DNA of 64,000 nt from Silvibacterium bohemicum (GTDB lineage Bacteria > Acidobacteriota > Terriglobia > Terriglobales > Acidobacteriaceae). This document shows positions 59,716 to 64,000 of this stretch, in pieces; positions within the stretch are counted from its first letter, which is position 1; each line of letters starts with the position of its first letter. The notes under the pieces are model-generated. The model did no database searches. It had not been told where the DNA came from and saw only the letters and a list, made by a program, of their open reading frames with translations. A program made the translations under genes and the position numbers. Where the stretch lies: NCBI RefSeq assembly GCF_001006305.1, contig NZ_LBHJ01000003.1, positions 1,006,631-1,070,630 on the forward strand. Direction: 5' to 3'.

Positions 59716-60166
59716 GAGACGGAACAGCTAGTCTCATTTGCTTCATCAGCGGCCCAACCGGGGTTTGTGCTAACCAGTCGACATATTTTGTGCGGCAAAG
59801 GATGCGGAGAATACCGACCCTTTGCCGCCGTTCACTTTTGTGCTGGCAACTTTGAAGGGTGCATTTCATAAGTGCGACTGCATAAAACCCTATTTGTTTC
59901 TCCGACTGTGAAGACGAGCGGTATTGTGAAATAGCCGATTTGGTCGTCTGAACATAGTGTTGTTGTTCGCTGAGCATCGGATGACCGGCCATAGTCCGGT
60001 CACCGATGTTTAGCAACCGTCGCTGCCGAAATGGATGTCGAGGTCACCGCACTCTGCAAGCATTTGGGTTCGCTTGATCGGAACAAATAACTGATGTCAG
60101 CTTCTTCAGGATTGCAACAGCCTTTGCTTCCGGCAGCGAGCAGCGCACATAGAAATCGGCAACTAG
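59716..60166. other. Gap at the right edge of the accessory block
   Basis: 451 bp without a recognisable gene. A hairpin with 13 pairs and a one-base bulge lies at 59975-60008. A 152-codon frame on the minus strand overlaps the SnoaL-like gene and has no family features. Confidence 0.6.
59975..60008. terminator. Bulged hairpin (13 bp) in the gap between converging genes
   Basis: CATCGG-a-TGACCGG pairs with CCGGTCA-CCGATG around 'ccatagt'. It lies between the SnoaL-like gene (plus) and the acyltransferase (minus). A short TTT follows on the plus strand; as a terminator it is tentative. Confidence 0.4.
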
Positions 60167-60766
60167 CTATTCAGGAAAGAAATGCGCAAGCCGCTTGGCC
60201 ATGAGTGCAGGTTCGAGCTCTGGATCGTATGCCGACGCACCACGAGTCATCAGCAGATCCGCCCACGGCAGCTCCTTCGTCTGCAATTCGCGAAATGCAA
60301 CCAGCGCGTCCACGCTGCCGATCACCTTGGCCGGCACGCCGCTCACGATCTTGCCCTCCGGAACATCGCGCGTCACCAACGCTCCGGCGGCAACGATTGC
60401 ATTCGGTCCGATGGTGACGTTCGGCATGATGATCGAGTTGTGGCCGATGAATACATTGTCCTTTAGACGCACCGGTCCCACGGCGTCTAGAACCACGCCA
60501 TAAGCTCGATTCAGCATCCCCACCGAGCCGTCGTGTCCGAATACCGTGCAGGTCGCCATCTGCACATTGTTGCCGATTTCAACGTACTTCGGGTCCGTGA
60601 AGACCGTCGTCGGCATGATGTAGCAGAAGTCGCCCTGGGCCTGAAACGTCTTCCGCTCCCGCAGAAAGCGAGCATATTCGTCGCCCGAGGGGCGGCATAC
60701 CCGCAGATATAGGCCGTGCAATCGTCCAGTGCGGAAAGCGATCCTGCGAATCAGTCCCCTGATCAT
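60167..60766 (-). CDS. Left-handed beta-helix acyltransferase
   Basis: A 199-residue member of the hexapeptide-repeat acyltransferases. The N-terminal helical part is 'IRGLIRRIAFRTGRLHGLYLRV' in part; repeats run from about residue 50 to 160 ('VEIGNNVQMATCTVFGHDGSV', 'VRLKDNVFIGHNSIIMPNVTIGPNAIVAAGALVTRDVPEG' in part, 'IVSGVPAKVIG'). The likely catalytic His is in 'FIGHNSI'. Such enzymes O-acetylate sugars or transfer acyl groups from CoA or ACP. The gene is divergent from an acyl carrier protein gene 227 bp away, which suggests, but does not prove, an ACP-linked donor. Confidence 0.88.
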   Translation of the reverse strand: MIRGLIRRIAFRTGRLHGLYLRVCRPSGDEYARFLRERKTFQAQGDFCYIMPTTVFTDPKYVEIGNNVQMATCTVFGHDGSVGMLNRAYGVVLDAVGPVRLKDNVFIGHNSIIMPNVTIGPNAIVAAGALVTRDVPEGKIVSGVPAKVIGSVDALVAFRELQTKELPWADLLMTRGASAYDPELEPALMAKRLAHFFPE

Positions 60767-60992
60767 TTACCATTCACCTCAAATATCGCGTGTATCTCTC
60801 ACAAACCGAACGCACTTGCTCTCACCAGTCTAGCCTGATGCGAGGCTCCAGGTGGCGCAAAACCGATGCCCGCCGGCTCCCCCTAAAGTAAGCCCTCGCC
60901 GCGTCTTCTCTGTCGCCATTTTGGCCAGACTTGCACCAGTTTTGATTAACATGAGTGCAGAACAAACACATTCAAGGAGTGGAGCACGCCCC

Positions 60993-61253
60993 ATGGCTGA
61001 TCTAACGGCAGATTCTGTCCTCGCTGGCCTTCAACCCATCTTCGAAGACGTCCTGGATGAGCCAGGCATCGAAATCACCCGCGATTCGAATGCCCTCAAC
61101 ACTCCCAACTGGGATTCCCTGGCCCACATCGAAATTCTCGAGACGGTGCAGCGCCGCTTCAAGGTAAAGTTCGGCCTCATGGAGCTGCAGAAGCTCAAGA
61201 CCGTAGGCGACCTCGTCGACCTGGTGCTGGAGAAGTCACAGCCCGCTAATTAG
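60993..61253 (+). CDS. Acyl carrier protein
   Basis: An 86-residue carrier protein. The phosphopantetheine attachment Ser is in 'NTPNWDSLAHIEILETVQ' (DSL motif), and helices 2-4 follow ('FKVKFGLMELQKLKTVGDLVDLVLEK' in part). It is acidic overall. It is not beside fab genes, so it is probably a specialised carrier rather than the fatty-acid AcpP. ATG 60993 has GGAG about eight bases upstream; an in-frame ATG at 60951 adds 14 polar residues. Confidence 0.88.
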   Translation: MADLTADSVLAGLQPIFEDVLDEPGIEITRDSNALNTPNWDSLAHIEILETVQRRFKVKFGLMELQKLKTVGDLVDLVLEKSQPAN

Positions 61254-61361
61254 CTGGCCCCCACAGAGCAGCTCCAACTCCCTTCCCCTTTCCCTCAGGA
61301 TGAGAGAGGAAAAGCAGCATCTCGTGTCCACCCCGGGAATCTGTTAAGTGTGCTGTTCTCG

Positions 61362-61526
61362 ATGAACCTGGCGCCGCAAAGTCCAAAGGCATTCCCTGTC
61401 TCCTACTACTTCATGGGCCTGCGGCTGATCCTGCTCGCCGCACTCATCGGAGCACTGCTCTACATTGTGGGACTTCCAACGCACCGGACACGGCGTAAAC
61501 AGACCGGCAGGCGCGGCGATGGTTAA
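61362..61526 (+). CDS. Predicted 54-residue single-pass membrane protein
   Basis: A short open frame, ATG 61362 to TAA 61526, encodes a protein with one hydrophobic helix ('LRLILLAALIGALLYIVGL') followed by a strongly basic tail ('RTRRKQTGRRGDG'), the layout of a small N-out/C-in membrane protein. A GTG four codons upstream is also in frame. No ribosome-binding site is clear. It ends 20 bp before the hemQ ribosome-binding region and could be co-transcribed with hemQ. No known family recognised; it could be a chance frame, but the positive-inside composition is suggestive. Confidence 0.5.
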   Translation: MNLAPQSPKAFPVSYYFMGLRLILLAALIGALLYIVGLPTHRTRRKQTGRRGDG

Positions 61527-61546
61527 ACTGGTGGAAGGAGAGTGAC

Positions 61547-62383
61547 GTGTCCGATTCGCCCAGTGTTCCTATTACCCTCGAAGGTTCCAGTGTTCTTCAC
61601 CAGATGTTCCGGTTTGATTGGGAGGCTTGGAAGAAGCTCTCGAACGAAGACCAGCGCAAAATCCAGGAAGAGGCCGCAAGTCTCTTCGGAAAGTGGGAAA
61701 ACAGCTCCGCTGAGTCCGCACGAAATCAGTCGGCGCTCTTCTCGCTAATCGGGCATAAGGGAGATCTGATCTTTGTCCACTTTCGCGAGTCCTTCACCGA
61801 GCTGAATCGTGTTGAGCTCGAGCTCGCCCAGACCGGTCTCAACGCATTCCTCACCCCGCAGCATTCCTACCTCTCCGTCGTCGAGCTTGGCCTCTATGAG
61901 TCCTCGGCGAAGACCTACGCCGATCTCGCCGGAAAGGGATTCACCCCGAGCTCTGCCGAGTGGAATGCAGGCATCCAGGAAGTGATTCAGCGCCAGACCG
62001 TCGCGATGGAGAAGCGTCTCTTCCCGGCCATCCCCCCGGCGAAGTATCTCTGCTTCTATCCCATGGACAGGCGCCGTGGCGAAGCGAAGAACTGGTATAA
62101 GGAGACGATCGAGGAGCGTCAACGCATGATGCACGAGCACGGCATGATCGGCCGTCGCTACGCTGACTCGGTGCGCCAGATCATCACCGGCTCCATCGGC
62201 TTCGACGATTGGGAGTGGGGCGTCGATCTCTTTGCAGAAGATCCCATCGTCTTCAAGAAGCTGATCTACGAAATGCGCTTCGACGAGGTCAGCGCCGTCT
62301 ACGCGCTATTCGGGCAGTTCTTCATCGGAGTCAGGGTGCAAGCAGCAGACCTCGCCCAGTGGTTTGGGGGCAAGCTCGTCTAG
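61547..62383 (+). CDS. hemQ: Coproheme decarboxylase HemQ (chlorite-dismutase family)
   Basis: A 278-residue enzyme that makes haem b from coproheme with peroxide, the last step of the coproporphyrin-dependent pathway. The C-terminal half carries the family stretches 'YLCFYPMDRRRGEAKNWY' (with the Tyr needed for the reaction), 'MMHEHGMIGRRYADSVRQIITGSIGFDDWEWGVDLFAEDP' in part (with the likely proximal His in HEHG) and 'YEMRFDEVSAVYALFGQFFIG' in part. The absence of the distal Arg of true chlorite dismutases was judged only by eye. GTG 61547 has GGAAGGAG six bases upstream. No other haem genes are in the window. Confidence 0.92.
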   Translation: MSDSPSVPITLEGSSVLHQMFRFDWEAWKKLSNEDQRKIQEEAASLFGKWENSSAESARNQSALFSLIGHKGDLIFVHFRESFTELNRVELELAQTGLNAFLTPQHSYLSVVELGLYESSAKTYADLAGKGFTPSSAEWNAGIQEVIQRQTVAMEKRLFPAIPPAKYLCFYPMDRRRGEAKNWYKETIEERQRMMHEHGMIGRRYADSVRQIITGSIGFDDWEWGVDLFAEDPIVFKKLIYEMRFDEVSAVYALFGQFFIGVRVQAADLAQWFGGKLV

Positions 62384-62426
62384 AGGCTATCTGGCCAGCT
62401 AACATCCTCCGAATCTTTCAGAAGTT

Positions 62427-62475
62427 GTCATCCCGACCGTAGCGAAGCGAAGTGGAGGGACCTGCAGTCCTCCCG
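62427..62475. repeat. 'gtcatcccgac...gagggacctgcag' dispersed repeat
   Basis: Shares order and wording with 39784-39830, including 'agcgaag' and 'ggacctgcagt' and the preceding 'gaggct(a/g)tctggc'. Confidence 0.65.
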
Positions 62476-62607
62476 AAGCCCGCACGGCAACAGAGCCGCC
62501 TCAATATCCCATGCACTTGTAACTCATATAGACTAGCCCGCGGTGAAAAGAGCGGCCAATCTTCGAATCTCAGACCGCTGGCCGCTCTTTCAGAAACATA
62601 AGATGCC

Positions 62608-62645
62608 GGTATTCCCACATCTCGATGTTGAGATGTGGGGATACC
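62608..62645. repeat. Extended CCCACATCTC hairpin (copy F)
   Basis: CCCACATCTC-gatgtt-GAGATGTGGG (62614-62639) is extended on both sides by GGTAT/ATACC with one wobble, giving a 16-bp stem. No 'ctggacggc' phrase accompanies it. Confidence 0.85.
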
Positions 62646-62704
62646 GAAACAGCCTGGAGACTAACTGGCCCTGTTGGCACCTATGAGCACGAGGAAGCAC
62701 GTCC

Positions 62705-63364
62705 TTAAGCTGCCCAACCAGAACCCCGAATAACGCTGCAGAAATTGCCGCGAACAAACTTGGGATCTTTGTCCGCGAGCACATCGGACTTCACGTTGCC
62801 GAAGGTGGTCTCAGGTTTCTTGTGAATGCCATCGTAGAAGGCCTGGATGATGTCTTCTTTGAAATTCGCGGAGCGCGGATATTCGGCGACAATTGCATTG
62901 CGAATCTCGTCCGGGTATTCAGGATAGGTAAGGCCGAGCACATCCATCTCGACACCCGCCGTCACCAGCGCCACCACGGGGTGCATGTACTGCGGGATGC
63001 CCGGAGTCGTGTGCAGCGCGATGGCCGTCCACACCGTATCGAGATCATGCTGCGCAATCCCACGCGCCTTCAGAAAAGCCCTCGCCTCGTTGGCTCCATC
63101 CACCTCGAAGCGGTCCGCAGCGCTGCTGTAACTCGGCATCAGCCCGATGTCATGGAACATCGCGCCGGCATACAGCAGCTCGGGATCGAACTCGAGGCCG
63201 CGCCTTTTCCCAGCGATCGCGCCGAAGTAATACACACGGCTGGAGTGGTTGAACAGCAGTTCGGTCTCCGTGTCCCGAATGAACTCTTTGATTTCCCGCG
63301 CAAGCTGGGAATCAGGGACGCTGACACCAGAGATCAACTTCACTGAAGTATTTGCGGACATCAT
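62705..63364 (-). CDS. HD-domain hydrolase (cyanamide hydratase-like)
   Basis: A 219-residue protein. The metal ligands appear as His in 'LLFNHSSRVYYFGA', HD in 'LLYAGAMFHDIGLM', His in 'AIALHTTPG' and Asp further on. The order 'RFEVDGANEARAFLKARGI' and 'HTTPGIPQYMHP' is that of the HD family related to fungal cyanamide hydratase, which is often paired with DJ-1-type genes. ATG 63364 is chosen: GGAGG lies seven bases upstream. It is divergent from the GlxA-type regulator, a possible functional pair. The substrate is unknown. Confidence 0.85.
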   Translation of the reverse strand: MMSANTSVKLISGVSVPDSQLAREIKEFIRDTETELLFNHSSRVYYFGAIAGKRRGLEFDPELLYAGAMFHDIGLMPSYSSAADRFEVDGANEARAFLKARGIAQHDLDTVWTAIALHTTPGIPQYMHPVVALVTAGVEMDVLGLTYPEYPDEIRNAIVAEYPRSANFKEDIIQAFYDGIHKKPETTFGNVKSDVLADKDPKFVRGNFCSVIRGSGWAA

Positions 63365-63472
63365 GTGCTTCCTCCTTTGAGCTTTCTTACAGGACTTACA
63401 GTAGCCCTCGCCCAAAGGAATCGCCATGACACAGTTCCGGCAATTTCGGACATCCGAATTTAAAATGAAGAG

Positions 63473-64000
63473 ATGCGCAAAGTTGTCATCAGCGGTCCCC
63501 CGCCCGTGCAGATCCTCGATGTCACCGGTCCCCTTGAGGTATTCTCGAACATCTCCGACTACTATGTGCAGGTCGTTGCCTCCGATGGCTCAGATCAGCT
63601 GCTGACAAACCGCGGCATCAAACTCGGCGGTGCCGTCCCGCGCAACAGCGTCTCCGGTCCTATCGACACCCTCGTCATCGCCGGAGGCCCGGGCGCGGAG
63701 AGCGGAGAGTATGACCCCGAGTACGTGCGTTGGATTGCGGACGCAGCAGCCAGGTCGCGTCGTGTCGCCTCGATCTGCACCGGAGCATTCCTCCTTGCAG
63801 CGGCAGGCCTGCTCGATGGCAGGAAAGCAGTGACTCATTGGAACTTCTGCGACCGGCTCGCCAAAGAGTTCCCCATGGTGAACGTTCTTTCGAATCCCAT
63901 CTTCCTCCGTGACGGCTCGATCTACACCTCTGCGGGCATCACCGCGGGAATCGATCTCACCCTGGCTCTCGTCGAAGAGGATCATGGTCACCACGCAGCG
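63473..64000 (+). CDS. GlxA-family transcriptional regulator, DJ-1/PfpI N-terminal part (cut by window end)
   Basis: The first 176 codons run to the window edge. The sequence begins 'MRKVVISGPPPVQILDVTGP', then 'VSGPIDTLVIAGGPGAES', the nucleophile elbow 'ASICTGAFLLAAAGLLDGRKA' in part with a conserved Cys, and 'THWNFCDRLAKEFP'. This is the DJ-1/PfpI (GATase-like) sensor domain of GlxA/FtrA-type AraC regulators; an AraC helix-turn-helix is expected beyond position 64000. A stand-alone DJ-1/PfpI protein is the alternative. It is divergent from the HD hydrolase with a 108-bp gap. Confidence 0.85.
   Translation, partial: MRKVVISGPPPVQILDVTGPLEVFSNISDYYVQVVASDGSDQLLTNRGIKLGGAVPRNSVSGPIDTLVIAGGPGAESGEYDPEYVRWIADAAARSRRVASICTGAFLLAAAGLLDGRKAVTHWNFCDRLAKEFPMVNVLSNPIFLRDGSIYTSAGITAGIDLTLALVEEDHGHHAA

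Larger units (their letters stand above)
62384..62704. other. Repeat-containing gap between converging genes
   Basis: 321 bp without a gene. It contains the 'gaggctatctggc...gtcatcccgac...ggacctgcag' element (62383-62475) and a long hairpin (62608-62645). A weaker palindromic pair 'agagcggcc' / 'ggccgctct' lies at 62550-62590 and can also form a stem of nine pairs. Confidence 0.7.

Noticed and set aside
59558-60016. 152-codon frame on the minus strand
   Set aside because: Overlaps the SnoaL-like gene and a hairpin; composition unlike coding sequence here.
1-64000. tRNA or rRNA genes
   Set aside because: No cloverleaf with a conserved GTTCRANNC arm and no rRNA-like stretch was noticed; a covariance search would be needed to be certain.

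Overview
The window looks like chromosomal DNA of a soil-type Acidobacteriota, most probably class Terriglobia (family Acidobacteriaceae). The grounds are a 1,247-residue TonB-dependent receptor with an N-terminal carboxypeptidase-like domain (the Oar-like type these bacteria carry in many copies), several Wzi/exopolysaccharide genes, a GH89 glycosidase, HemQ-type haem synthesis, and gaps full of dispersed hairpin repeats. This assignment is inference; the window holds no rRNA or tRNA gene.

From 0 to 35 kb the genes look like core and housekeeping functions in short, often convergent, units: a Wzi-like outer-membrane protein, a degenerate E1-type TPP protein, PadR with a small membrane protein, a two-gene NitT/TauT-type ABC transporter, recR, a Nudix hydrolase, a DAHP synthase, ubiX, a class II aldolase, a radical SAM protein, a MepK-like / L,D-transpeptidase pair, purB, TonB, a GH89 + HGSNAT-like pair, a diguanylate cyclase, two MFS pumps, a SCO protein, and icd followed by mdh. 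From 36 to 47 kb lie surface-polysaccharide genes (UDP-glucose dehydrogenase, polyprenyl glycosylphosphotransferase), an AlaC-like aminotransferase and the large TonB-dependent receptor.

From about 46.9 to 60.1 kb the content changes to an accessory, detoxification-like block: cytochrome P450, Tat-exported bicupin, haloalkane dehalogenase, aldo/keto reductase, YbfB-type MFS exporter, metallo-beta-lactamase-fold hydrolase, DUF1330, TetR, a Tat-exported aminotransferase, AraC and a SnoaL-like protein. A decayed gene lies at its left edge and none of the dispersed repeat families occurs inside it. Four copies of a TATAGC-type palindrome connect the TetR gene with the reductase, exporter and aminotransferase promoters. 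The right end returns to conserved genes (acyltransferase, acyl carrier protein, hemQ, an HD hydrolase and a truncated GlxA-type regulator).

Four families of intergenic repeats are visible: (i) a composite element with a CCCACATCTC/GAGATGTGGG hairpin and a GCGCC-GAA-GGCGC hairpin; (ii) 20-nt hairpins with an invariant TTCA loop and compensated stem changes; (iii) a G-rich TTTAGGGG-type tract placed directly after stop codons on the coding strand; (iv) 'gtcattctgag...gaaggatct' elements. In several cases a repeat touches or supplies the stop codon of the neighbouring gene.
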